Assembly: GCA_025642075.2 (NCBI GenBank)
Contig: JAODUO010000557.1
Coordinates: 76,001 to 140,000, forward strand
Length of the DNA: 64,000 nt
Direction of reading: 5' to 3'
DNA from: Ridgeia piscesae
Lineage: Eukaryota; Annelida; Polychaeta; Sabellida; Siboglinidae
Shown: positions 47,559 to 58,704 of the stretch, piece after piece
Layout of the letters: every line of letters starts with the position of its first letter
How positions within the stretch are numbered: position 1 is the stretch's first letter
Made by a program: the position numbers and the translations under genes
Notes under the pieces: model-generated
The model's input: only the letters and a program-made list of their open reading frames with translations
What the model was told of the DNA's origin: nothing
The model's database searches: none

Positions 47559-47916
47559 ACCCAGCAAACAACGACCCGTGATTTCACATGTTCTGTAAGT
47601 GAATTCACGAGTTCAACTGGCTCAATTCACGTGTTTCCGTACGTGAATTCACTGGATTCTGTAAACAAATTTGGTGTGTCGACACTGTGTTTACCATGAA
47701 ATCACGAGTTTTTCACATGATGACACGTACCAGTGAAACCATGTCAGTTCTGACCCAGTACGACTCGTGTCAAACTCGTTCAAAATTCGTGACAACAGGC
47801 AGAACACGTGTATTCACGTGAATACACATGAAAACACATACTGGTGGAGCGGTACCAATTATGAACCAGTATGACACATGCCAACTGCTTCAGAAATGGT
47901 TCCTTGTTTGCTGGGT
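47559..47916. mobile_element. MITE with ACCCAGCAAACAA terminal inverted repeats
   Basis: A perfect 13-bp inverted repeat ACCCAGCAAACAA / TTGTTTGCTGGGT bounds 358 bp of non-coding DNA rich in ACGTGAATTCAC-like and CACGTG palindromes. Flanks CTACT / GTAGT are inverted rather than direct, so the target duplication is unclear. Confidence 0.85.
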
Positions 47917-48675
47917 GTAGTCAAACATTATTGACTCGTTTGACATAGATGTTAACCAGATACCACACTGTCTTCCCAGGCCATAAAGTTCAAGTTGAAA
48001 TTTATTGTATCCCCTATGTAGACAAAATGAGCCTTTACGTACACCAGTTTGCGTGGAAGCCATTCACATACAGCTAATATTTGCCACTCTTGTCTGTGTC
48101 CAGTGACAGTACAGTCATTCCTTCAGTACCCTGAAACACTTCAGTTGTGTTGGTCCTGTACCAGGGAGTAGTCACTGTGAGGCCCCGATACTTGCAACTA
48201 TTAGCTAATCCAGCTCTCAACTGACCTCGCTAAATTTCACTCATCTTACTAGTTAAAATCAACCATCTTGGCCAGTCATGCAACAGTCTTAAAGACAGGC
48301 AGAGGTGTCTGCCTAAATCCCTCCTGGTTCACACTCAGGGCCCCTTCTATTGACACCTCCTTCTATTCCATCAGTCTAGAGCACACCCCTGTGCTGTCAA
48401 CATGTCAGACCAGTGGCTGGCAGGTTTGATTTGGTTGTTCTATGTCCTTCCTCTCTAACTGTCAGTTTCCTTTTCAAGTCTTGCTCGAAAGCGTTTGGTA
48501 TATGGCAAACACGCTCAAACTGCCAGATTATCATTAAGTCTGATGAGTTCTGGGATGGGTGAGGATGATTCTGCTCTCTGATCTGGTTAGTTTGTAGTTT
48601 GTCTGTCCATTCTGTGCCACCTTAAGAGACTTGTAATGTTCAGATTTCTGCTCATAAGATTGAGGCTGTCACAAA
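47917..48675. other. Intron or intergenic sequence, nothing recognised
   Basis: No arrays or exon candidates. Confidence 0.4.
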
Positions 48676-48997
48676 GGTATGTTCTTATACAGTGCAGTAC
48701 TGATCCGCAGAATTGGTCAGAGTACTTTATATTTTACTCCCTGGCAGACCTGTTCAATCGAATACCATCTCAACTTCTCTGGGAAGCATCCAGCCACACT
48801 GAAATTAATTAAGATTATTTATACACAAATATCCACTCCTATTTGTAGCTTGGTATTCATTCACGCAGCTGAGTGAATTGAAACAATGTAAAGTGAAAAA
48901 ACTTGCCTAAGTTTTGACACGGCATAGCATTTGAACCCGGGTTCTCCTTGTCGACAGTTCAAAGCTCCAACCATTGCGCCAGTGTGCTGCTACAAGT
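48676..48997 (-). mobile_element. SINE family A, full-length diverged copy
   Basis: On the minus strand the head has a B box (GAACCCGGGTTCAAATGC) and an A-box-like CTGGCGCAATGGTTGGAGCT. The body reads TTTTTCACTTTACATTGTTT and TTCACTCAGCTGCGTGAATG. The tail is CTGCCAGGGAGTAAAATATA, then AGTACTGCACTGTATAAGAA. Confidence 0.8.
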
Positions 48998-50035
48998 ATA
49001 AGGGTGCCACATTGTCTTGCTTTCAGTGTTATAGGGACTTCTATGAAGATATAATATCTCTGAGTCTAGAAAAAGCTGAGCATTGATGCGTGGTATTTAC
49101 ATACTTTTGTTTACCTGTATTTGAAAATATTTACATTTTAATTATTGTATTATTGTGTTTATTTATTTATGTGTTTATTTTTGTATTTTCTTAAATTCAT
49201 TTATTTTATTTTTGGAGGACCACATTGGAAACATGAGTGCTATTGTGTGCTTTAATGTGTTTATCCTCGATAAATATTATATATATGCTTGTTTCTTTAT
49301 TTGCTTTTGCATAAAATGTTTTTTAAATATTTTAGTTGCATGTATTATAATGTTTACCAAATAAACTAACTCACTCACATACTTGTAAATGTATTTAAAA
49401 AGATATAAAATTACAGTTACAATTCTCGTTGCACCACACAATCTTGTAAGTTTCTCACAAGTAACAGGTTTGTTATTCACAAAAACAAATACCTATGTTT
49501 ATACAAAGACAAGCATGGGCTTTATGCATTACCATGTTCCCGTCTAATGTTGACTCCTATCCATTCTGTTCAGCTATTTAATTTAAACATTATTCAGTGA
49601 GAATAACAATGAAAAACCATGATTTGGAAGACACTGAACCAGAAATATTCTACCCAATATAAATTAAATTTAACTAAACAGACAGTGTTCTTCAGCAGTA
49701 TTTAACATCAAATCAAAACTAAGCTAATGTAAACAAAATCAGACACACTGAAAATTACTTTGCAAATAAAAGTCTTTTATAACACAACAAATTAATGGTA
49801 GATTTTTGGAGGATCATGAGCTTGGTATGTGGAATATAACCTGACAGACACCAGACTTTGTAGCGCCAGTAAAGACTGGAGATATGTGACATTAACATAT
49901 GATATGTTGATCCATCGTGTTCGGGAATAAAACTGCAGTTTACAGTGTTATAATTCACCTGACTGGATCTCATGGAAATGTCAACATGTCTACCATGGCA
50001 AATCAAATCCAGCAAAAAATAATAGCAATTTAATA
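48998..50035. other. Intron or intergenic sequence, nothing recognised
   Basis: Very AT-rich. T-rich open frames (49155-49364) have no domain. Confidence 0.4.
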
Positions 50036-50037
50036 CA

Positions 50038-50040
50038 GTA

Positions 50041-50110
<70 letters not shown>

Positions 50111-50263
50111 TTTAATATTACCGTCTTATTAAATTTTTTATTATGCAATCAGAATTGGTCAGACGTGTTGATTAGCAAGACACCTTGGTGTATCAAGATG
50201 GTTCCCAAACAAAACGTGCGGATCACACTTCACCAGACTGGATAAACAAGACATGACTATATA

Positions 50264-50326
<63 letters not shown>

Positions 50327-50436
50327 TATATATACACATACAACTACACATACACATACCCACACCACACACACACATGCACACACAGACACACGCACGC
50401 ATGCACACATGCACGCGCAGGCACGCACGCACGCAT

Positions 50437-50488
<52 letters not shown>

Positions 50489-50495
50489 CACAAAC
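50038..50495. repeat. Two (TA)n tracts and an adjoining (CA)n-(ACGC)n tract
   Basis: TA at 50038-50106 and 50258-50320, CA-rich 50334-50400 and (ACGC)n at 50421-50488. About 150 bases of unique DNA separate the two TA tracts. Confidence 0.95.
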
Positions 50496-50521
50496 ACCAC
50501 ACACCCCACCCCACTCTGTCT

Positions 50522-50995
50522 CTGCTGTTCACTCAGTTGTATGAATGAGTGCTTATTTTAATTGGTACAGATAGTGGCAGGTGTATGAAGTCTGCCTTAG
50601 TTGCAGCATAGCTGACTGCACCCAGGTGGTGTTCAATTGGTCCACAGTAGAGCACCGAACTGTCAATTGAGGGGATGTGGTTCAATCCCACCTACCGCCG
50701 TTTTGAAACTTAGGCAATTTCGTTCACCCCACATTTGCCTGTGTCTTTCGGAAGAGACACTAAAAGCCGGTGGTCCCTTCTGTCTGGTGTCTATGCCAGG
50801 GGAAGTAAGAGATCCCACACAGAGGATAAATGTGTAACCTGTAGTGGACCCACAAATTCTAGAAAAGGACAACTCTAAAAACCAATGACAATAATGGTCA
50901 GCAAGTTGACCTGAACAGGTTTGCCCAGGAATAATGTAAAGGACTTTAATTAGTCCTGAGAACTGGACACTGCATTATGTAAAAACTTAACCTTA
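50522..50995 (+). mobile_element. SINE family A copy interrupted by a SINE family B insertion
   Basis: Left part (50522-50640): GTTCACTCAGTTGTATGAAT, then GCATAGCTGACTGC and GGTGGTGTTCAATTGG match the family A body. Right part (about 50910-50995): ACCTGAACAGGTTTGCCCAG, then GAACTGGACACTGCATTATG matches the family A tail. Family B lies between them. Confidence 0.75.
50641..50876 (+). mobile_element. SINE family B, full copy with A and B boxes
   Basis: A-box-like CAGTAGAGCACCGAACTG, B-box-like GTGGTTCAATCCCACC, then the conserved body TTTCGGAAGAGACACTAAAA and ending AGAAAAGGACAACTC. Inserted in a family A SINE. Confidence 0.8.
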
Positions 50996-51915
50996 CTTAC
51001 CTTCGGATGGATGTAAATTTAATGTTCATAGCACACATTTATTGTACGGCTCATTGTGTGATGTCATGAGTACTGAATGTCTGGGGATATTCTACATAAC
51101 TTGCATGATGTAAAAAAAGTGTTAGGTATGTACTCATGAATATGCTTGAAAAAATACTTGCATTTGTGGGGGGTGTGTGAGTATTGTACCGCTTACCGGG
51201 AGGTGGACATTTTGTGATAATTGCCACAATGTAAAACAAATTCGAGAGATAATGTAAACGTAAATTAATTACTAACTCTCCATTACAGCTCTTTACAAAC
51301 TTGAGGGCAGTAAACATGGTTTCAATTTACAACTTAGCAAACAACATTGACGAATGCATTCGGAAACTGGCTTCTGCATTCGCATGTAATAGCTCCACCT
51401 GGTGGATTTTTTTGGCAAATTGATATAGCATAATTATAGTGAAATTAGCACTAAATCTGGGAGGTGATATACACGTAAAATAATGGCTAACATTTTCTGC
51501 TGCGAGGGGTGGGGTGGGGGTGGGGGTAGCAGACGGTCGACCTTCTCCAATTTGCCAGTGGACCACTGTAGACACCTATTGGCAACCGGAGCTGTCAGTC
51601 ATCACACATCCTTGTTTACCTCCTGTCTCCCTCCTACATTCCCCACCTGCTCCTGTTTACCTCTCCCGCTCCCAGGTGTGGGAATACAGGGACAGAGGGA
51701 AGGAGGGAGTTTATGATGTTGGCTCAAGGGATGGGATAGCAGGTGTAGGGCAGTGGATGGAGGATTTGTAATAAATGAGTTTGTTGCCGTGTAGTTTGAA
51801 CTTAACAGCTACAGTGAATGTGTCTGTGCAGTCTGTTACTCTAGAATATGAACCCTGTGAGCCATATTTCAACCCACTGCTTACCTAATGTTACACACGT
51901 GTCCATGTCCGTCCG
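50996..51915. other. Intron or intergenic sequence, nothing recognised
   Basis: A GGGGTGGGGTGGGGGT run lies at about 51505-51530. No exon candidate. Confidence 0.4.
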
Positions 51916-51917
51916 TC

Positions 51918-52346
51918 CAGACATCCAAACATCCATCAACATCCATCCAAACATCGAACCATCCATCCATCCATCCAGCCATCCAACCAACCATCCAAAC
52001 ATCCATCCAATCATCCATCCAACATCCATCCAATCATCCATCCAATCATCCATCCATCCAATCATCCATCCATCAATCATCCATCCATCCAATCATCCAT
52101 CCATCCAATCATCCATCATCATCCAATCATCCATCCATCCATCAATCATCCATCCATCATCATCATCCATCCATCCATCCATCCATCCATCACATCCATC
52201 CATCCATCCATCCATCCATCCATCCATCCATCCATCCATCCATCCATCCATCCATCCATCCATCCATCCATCCATCCATCCATCCATCCATCCATCCATC
52301 CATCCATCCATCCATCCATCCATCCATATCCATCCATCAACCATCC
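51918..52346. repeat. (TCCA)n tetranucleotide array
   Basis: CATCCATC repeats, irregular at the left (AACATCCATCCAATCATCC) and clean from about 52195. Confidence 0.97.
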
Positions 52347-52361
52347 ATCAATCCGATCCGT

Positions 52362-52899
52362 CCGATCCTCCATCCGTCCGTCCTCCACAGTCCAGTCCGT
52401 CTCCGTCTCCACGTCATGCCGTCCTCCGATCCGTCCGTCCCGTCCGTCCGTCCGTCCGTCCGTCCGTCCGTCCGTCCGTCCGTCCGTCCGTCCGTCCGTC
52501 CGTCCGTCCGTCCGTCCGTCTCGTCCGTCCGTCCGTCCGTCCTCCGTTCCGTCCGTCCGTCCGTCCGTCCGTCCGTCCGTCCGTCCGTCCGTCCGTCCGT
52601 CCGTCCGTCCGTCCGTCCGTCCGTCCGTCCGTCCGTCCGACCGTCCGTCCGCCTGTCCGTCGTCCGTCCGCGTCCGTCCGTCCGTCCGTCCGTCCGTCTC
52701 CGTCCGTCCGCTCCGTCGTCGGTCCGCCGTCTCCGTCCGTCCGTCGCCGTCCGTCCGCCGTCCGTCCGTCCGTCCGTCCGTCCGTCCGTCCGTCCGTCCG
52801 TCCGTCCGTCCGTCCGTCCGTCCGTCCGTCCGTCCGTCCGTCCGTCCCCGTCCGTCCGTCCGTCCGTCCGTCCGTCCGTCCGTCCGTCCGTCCGTCCGT
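52362..52899. repeat. (TCCG)n tetranucleotide array, abutting the TCCA array
   Basis: CCGTCCGT repeats with a few single-base breaks, densest at 52441-52640 and 52757-52899. The boundary zone 52346-52440 mixes ATCC and GTCC words. The Arg-Pro-Ser-Val and Asp-Gly-Arg-Thr frames (189 to 363 codons) are repeat products. Confidence 0.97.
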
Positions 52900-53659
52900 C
52901 CCACCAATGCAGTCAACCAACCATAGACACCCATCCTGACATCTAACTAGAAACTCACCCATCCTGACACCCACCCACACCACCCATCCAAACCCATCCT
53001 AATGCACGCACTGAGACGTACAGCCCGACACATCACTGATTGTTGCCCTGTTAACACCCACTTTGATGTAATAACCATGTTATTGATTGCCAATACTCAT
53101 GTTGAAATTACCTGCCCGGCCTGACGCGAGTCACATGGTCGCTACTAAATAGCTCCGGGTTGAGGGAGGGAGGGAGGGAGGGAGGGAAGAGACCGAATCT
53201 TATCCATGTGCATGCGGTACTGATCATTTCATAATTAATCACACACATATATTGATTACTGACAGCGCCGCGTGTATAGCACTAGAAGTCGTGTTTACAT
53301 GTGACTCGTCAAATCACAGAACTGATGCCTAGCTGAAGGCCCTGGCTCTGGTATCCCCGTGGTGGAGCACACAAGATTTAGCAGCGAAGAGTATCTCACT
53401 GTCGTGTATGTGGGAAGTCTAGCATAGTATTATTATATATGATTCGCTTTTGTGTGATGTGGCTGTTTGTGTTTTTAATATACATTTGTACTAACGTGTT
53501 CATTGATTTCTAAGTATTTGTTCGTCACTGGTGTTAACCTGCCTACAATGTGTGTAGCTTATGCAAGAAAACCATTTTGCAAGTCACAGATATTTTAGTA
53601 AACACGAGCCAGTTAACTCACACAAGCCAGTCGAGCTGTGTGATTAGAACCTAAAAACA
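52900..53659. other. Intron or intergenic sequence with a short (AGGG)n run
   Basis: (AGGG)n at 53162-53186. Otherwise nothing recognised. Confidence 0.4.
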
Positions 53660-53812
53660 AAAAGTTAGTACAAACACACATGTGACACCTATTTGCAAAG
53701 CATCTGTGATTTTGGGAGATATTTTTTCTCCTGAATGTTTTACCAGTGATATTTCTACCCATCCACAATGGGATTTACCGTCCAAGGTGGAAGGTTTCCT
53801 GCATAAAACTGC
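53660..53812 (+). mobile_element. TTTATGCAG MITE, right-hand fragment
   Basis: ACAAACACACATGTGACACC, TATTTCTACCCATCCACAAT and TTCCTGCATAAAACTG match the right half of the full copy. Confidence 0.7.
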
Positions 53813-54535
53813 TTATCATGAGCTATGAGCCAGTAGGCTGCCCAAGGTGAGCATTGTACCTGCGGTCAGTCTGATTGACCACTGGGCAGTGTGGTACACT
53901 TAGCTCTTGGAAACATTACATCACAGTTAATGAAGTGTTAATTCAATGTGGTTTGATATTACCACGGGGGGAATTTCTTGATTTCCTCATATACGTGTAA
54001 TGTGTCATCTGTGTTTCCCATGAGTAAACTGAAGGGTGAGGGGGTGGTGTGGGCTGAGCTGCTAAAGTAACGAAGGTGTGACGTGACATTATGGGCCAAG
54101 GTAATGGCCACCCAGGACTATTTAAGAAAACTACCTTCAAAATGTTGCATTCTGAATAGTGTTTTAACTTATTCCGTGGGATGTAGAGATGAAACTCGTG
54201 CATAACTACAAGGTAGCAGCGTGTAAACATGTTTATAGCAAGAAGTAAAGGTAAGATTTGGCCCTATTTTGGACGAGGTGGCTTAGAAAAACAGTGAGGT
54301 GGCCCGCCTCGCTCATCATATAGCAGGGGAAACATTGGAATTATTTAAACCTCCGACAGACAGTCCTGAGAAGAAATACATTTGCTTTCAATGGTTGGTG
54401 GAGGGAGAGATACAAGTAATTTAGAAGTTTTTGTAGATATTTATAATTATATTCTCCGGAAATTCCTTCTCTGTCCTGCATCTTAAGTAGTATTGTTGTG
54501 CTGATGACAAACTTTAGGCGTCTGCATTAACATCG
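53813..54535. other. Intron or intergenic sequence, nothing recognised
   Basis: No arrays or exon candidates. Confidence 0.4.
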
Positions 54536-54539
54536 GAGT

Positions 54540-55134
54540 TGTGGCATCATGACATTGTGTATTGTCACAATGACACGTATCATCAGGGTATTGTGTATTG
54601 TCACAATGATGCATATTGTCACAGTATCAGGCATTGTCATGATATGTGTATCATCACGCCATCGTGTATTGTCACAATGAAATGTATTGTCACAGCATTG
54701 TGTATTATCACAATAACGTGTATCGTCAAATATTGTCACAATGACGTGTATCATCACAGCATTGTGTATTGTCACAATGAAGTGTATCATCACATCATTG
54801 TGTATTGTCACAATGAAGTGTATCATCACAGCATTGTGTATTGTCACAATGAAGTGTATCATCACAGTATTGTGTATTGTCACAATGACATGTATCATCA
54901 CAGCATTGTGTATTATCACAATGACATGTATCGTCAAATATTGTCACAATGAAGTGTATCATCACAGCATTGTGTATTGTCACAATGACATGTATTGTTA
55001 CAGCATTGTGTATTGTCACAATGTTGTGTGTATCGTCACAACATCAGGTATTGTCATCACGGTGTTGGATGTTGTCACACGTCATGTACTGTCACAATGA
55101 CATGTTTTGTCACAGCATCATGTATTGTCAATAT
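54540..55134. repeat. Minisatellite, 18-bp half unit / 36-bp unit, about 16 long units
   Basis: The unit is ATCATCACAGCATTGTGT plus ATTGTCACAATGAAGTGT. The two 18-bp halves are themselves related (TATCATCACAGCATTGTG / TATTGTCACAATGAAGTG). Edges are more degenerate. Open frames on both strands are repeat products. Confidence 0.93.
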
Positions 55135-55470
55135 GCCGGCAACATTTTGAAGTGTCACCAATTCGAAGAGTCGAATGTGCTGCTGGGTGGTCCCTGTTGT
55201 AAGCGGCTGGTTGCGGCCATCACTGCTGGACCTTGGTGACCGGATTGTCCACTCTGGCTTAAGTAGTCGAGTGGTCGAATGAAGTGTTCGGCCAGTCCTC
55301 GAACGAGCCGGGGAGTTCTGTCGCGGCCAGGTCGTTACAAGGGCCGGCTGTGTGTGTTATTGAACTGAGGTCGCGCGTGTTAGTGCTGTGCTTTGTCTCA
55401 GGCCGTTTATAGAAATTGACATTTCCTGCTGCCGTGCCGAACTACGCAGCTTTCTACATCAACCAGAGTT
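55135..55470 (+). promoter_or_regulatory. Local CpG-rich block, possible promoter or first exon
   Basis: After the minisatellite, CpG frequency rises (GTTGCGGCCATC, TCGAACGAGCCGGGGAG, TGTCGCGGCCAGGTCG, AGGTCGCGCGTG) compared with the AT-rich neighbours. No clear long frame or splice pair. A small island or alternative promoter is a guess. Confidence 0.25.
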
Positions 55471-55878
55471 GCACTAATATTGCCGTGAGAAGTGCCCGTT
55501 GTTTTTACAGTCCGAGACACGTGTACAGTTGTACCGATATTTTAATGCAAGTGTGCCAGCCCCTAGGTTAAATTTTTTCATTTAATGTTATGTTCTTGTG
55601 ACTACGACGTGCACGTTGGAGATTAGCTGCCTGCCAGTTTGTGCTTAGTTGCTTTATTTAAGCCCTGAATAATGTGCGCAATTTGAAAGTTTCCACCTGC
55701 AACATGTTGAAATGGTACATGAAACATCCAGTTTCCAAACAGAATTGATTGGCAATAACACAGAGACGAGGAGAGTTAACCACAATACCCTTTGATGTTT
55801 AACTTTCCCACGTTCTTGACCACACACTTCCTGTTACAAATTACTGCTTGGCCAATTCTGGGCAGTGTACATTAGCTT
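55471..55878. other. Intron or intergenic sequence, nothing recognised
   Basis: No arrays or exon candidates. Confidence 0.4.
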
Positions 55879-56462
55879 GACCTCTATGCAGGATTACATT
55901 TTGGCCAGTCTAAGCATTTCCTGGTAAATGTGTCCGCACTTTGCAGCCAGTCCAGATATTATATAGTAATGTTTATTTTTACCAACTCAACAATAAATGA
56001 TACCGATGTTCTTATTATGTTAGAAAAAAAGAGTATACCAAAGATAAATCTTATGATTGTATGCCCCTGTAAAAAAATTGAAAAACATTACATGATGTCC
56101 CAGTAATGCAGCATACATATTATTAAATATATAAACTTGTAAAACATAGAAATTATACTCAAGGGTACTATATTATAATACAATCATACATTCACTAATT
56201 TTCACGTGGCTATTTCATAATCCAGTTATTGCGTAATTTTACATATTTGCAAATTTCAATTTTTTTGTCTAGTATTATACAAGAGTTTGTGAATACACAA
56301 GACATCTCTTTTAAACCATAATTAATAACATGTATTATATGTAATACACTTTTTTGTTTCTAAAATGTTTACCCATCCATTACCCATCTACTGTAATTTT
56401 ACTCATTCAAAACAAAGTCCACATGTCCAAATGACAGGTGAACAGTTCTCAAGATAATACCA
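55879..56462 (+). mobile_element. TTTATGCAG MITE split by about 350 bp of AT-rich DNA
   Basis: The left part reads ACCTCTATGCAGGATTACAT and TGGCCAGTCTAAGCATTTCC. The right part reads TTTACCCATCCATTACCCAT, then GTCCAAATGACAGGTGAACA and CAAGATAATACCAT. The middle (about 55990-56340) is unrelated AT-rich sequence. Confidence 0.55.
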
Positions 56463-56940
56463 TATTGTGAAACTGACTTTATGTCATGTCTTACATGTTT
56501 TGCATATTTGCTTAATTATAATAAATTGTTATATCTTATGTATTCATTAACTGTTTGACTTACTACATTATTTAATTTTACTGTTAGGTTAATATCCCTA
56601 ACTTGTTTATTGTTAAAACCCGCTGAATTGCATTTTAGTAAGTGCAGACGTTCCAAAAACTAACCATCCACTGTTTGCATGCACCCTGCACAGCATGTTC
56701 AAGCGATTCTCACATCAAAGGTGATTGACTCATAATACTTCCTGCTAATAATTACCACCTCAAAGTATTCTGGGTAACAGAAAAAACAGCCTTGTTTTAA
56801 GGCACCAGGCGAAGTCTGTGAAGGATTTTTTAGTGTAAATATTCAGCATTGTACTTGCAAGTAGGGTTACTGCAGAAGAAAATGTGTACTTTGGTCTGCA
56901 CGACCATTTTGTATTTGAAGTATATCTGTGCTAAAAGTGT
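56463..56940. other. Intron or intergenic sequence, nothing recognised
   Basis: AT-rich, no structure noted. Confidence 0.4.
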
Positions 56941-57272
56941 AGAGTGCAGTGGCTCCGGGGTAGAGCTCCAGACTCTTGACCTAGAGGACTTGGGTTTGAA
57001 TCCTGTGCTGCAGTGTTAAAACCTTGCGCAAGTTTTTTCACTCTACATTGCTCCAGTTCAATCAGCTGTATAAATGAGTACCTGGCTGTAGACAGTGGTG
57101 GATATGTTTACGAGCATTCTTTGCGCATTAATTACAGCATATGGCTGGATGCTTCCCAGAGAAGTTGAGATGGTGTCTGATTGAACAGGTCTGCCAGGGA
57201 AGTAAAGTGTAAAGCGATTTGAGCAATCCGGAGGATTGGATACTGCGCTATATAAGAACTTACCTTTTATTT
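56941..57272 (+). mobile_element. SINE family A, best full-length copy
   Basis: A box GTGGCTCCGGGGTAGAGCTC and B box TTGGGTTTGAATCCTG, 40 bp apart, as in a tRNA-derived polymerase III promoter. The body is TTTTTTCACTCTACATTGCT, CAGTTCAATCAGCTGTATAA and ACCTGGCTGTAGACAGTGG. The tail is GGTCTGCCAGGGAAGTAAAG, TGTAAAGCGATTTGAGCAAT and GATACTGCGCTATATAAGAA. Length about 330 bp. Confidence 0.9.
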
Positions 57273-58388
57273 TTAAAAGAGGAACACCTGATTTTGTATG
57301 AAAACAATTAAGACTTTGATCGTTAGCAAGAACCAACATTTGGGCAATTTGACAACTGAAACTGAAAACTAAATCTGTTATCATTCTAGCAGCTCACAGG
57401 TTACTACCCGATTCAGGTATGTTCATAATTGAATGTGACGCGTTATCTTTCTGAGTCCTAGATCTGTCTCCAGGAACTCTTGGTGTCCTCAAGACACCCT
57501 CGTCAGCGTTTGTCTGCTAACTCTTGGTCATGACGTGACTTCGTGGGTGGTCATCTCGTGACAGGTGTTCCAGAAGGATTGTGGGAATGTTATACCTGCT
57601 GTCATGTGAAGTTTGCAGAAACAACTTTTGCCCTTAAACCTGTTGAAGACTTCCATCAATATGTTCCACCTTCTGGCCACATTGCACCAGTGCGGCATTG
57701 ATTAAATCAGGCCTGTTTAAGCATCCGTGGGAGTACGCACTATTTTTGGTAAGCGGACGATCTCGACTCCACTGTAGTCTGTTCACACTGACATATGGCG
57801 GCTGATAAGCGCACGTATGTACGTGCACGTCAATGTGCATTCATGCACATATCGACAGGATATAAAAGGGCGTCGGCGGCAGTTACGGCAGAACTATTCC
57901 CAAGGACAATCAGGGCAGAATTGGCATGACAAATGTCAGTGCGTGAGATGTGAACGGCACAGAGTTTGTGACGAGTCAACCGCGCGCGGACAATTGGGTT
58001 TTCATTGTAACTTAATCAGGATTATTTTATTACAAGTGGTTTCTGAGTATCTGTGGATTGTTATAAATAGCTTGTTCCCAGGCGTGTATTGGTGGCCCAC
58101 AGGGGGAGGACAGGCATGGGGAGTTTGGTTTGGCGTAGCCATTGACTGACTTAGCCTTTGGTAACCCATGGAATATAACCATCTGGATATAAATAGAATG
58201 ATCAACGAGTTTGTCTTGGTGTTTTTGGTAATGAAACTGCAATAAATAGAGGCAAACATATGTATTCAAATATATGATATTGTTTGTATGCATGTGTGAA
58301 TGCATTCACGTTGGCATGCATATGTATGCATATTTGCCCGCGTGCATATAAGTGTTTGAGTGTGCATGTGTACAATAACTATCCAGCA
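57273..58388. other. Intron or intergenic sequence with a TATA-like site and CpG-richer stretch near 57860-57990
   Basis: GGATATAAAAGGGCG at about 57857-57871 is a good TATA-box match. It is followed by GGCGGCAG and an open plus frame (57817-58149) with a Cys/Arg-rich part and no domain. A promoter is possible but unsupported. Confidence 0.25.
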
Positions 58389-58704
58389 TAGCTTTATGCA
58401 GAGACCTGTCCACCCATCATTTGGACAGTTAAAAACCGTTATGGGTGGCCGGGTGGTGGACGGGGAAAAAAATTAAGGAGCAAAAAAAGAAAAAGGTTCC
58501 AAAACCCAAAAAGGTGTTCCAAAGCCATAGATAATGTCAGTTATATTCCTTAGAAATAAGTGTAAATGGTGTCACATGTGTGTTTGTAGACTGTAGTCCA
58601 TTTCAGGTCATCAGACACATTCTAAAGTTTGTAAACTGGCTTAACAGTTAACATCATGTGTCCTAAACGTGTGTGACTGGCAATAATTTGGTCCTGCATA
58701 AAGC
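58389..58704 (-). mobile_element. TTTATGCAG MITE, full-length inverse copy
   Basis: It begins AGCTTTATGCAGAGACCTGT and ends TTTGGTCCTGCATAAAGCCC. The interior has CCATTTCAGGTCATCAGACA and TGTAAACTGGCTTAACAGTT. It contains an A-rich expansion at 58470-58520. Confidence 0.85.

Noticed and set aside
51848..52946. Frames of 350-363 codons rich in His-Pro-Ser and Arg-Pro-Ser-Val
   Set aside because: Translation of TCCA and TCCG tetranucleotides in overlapping frames.
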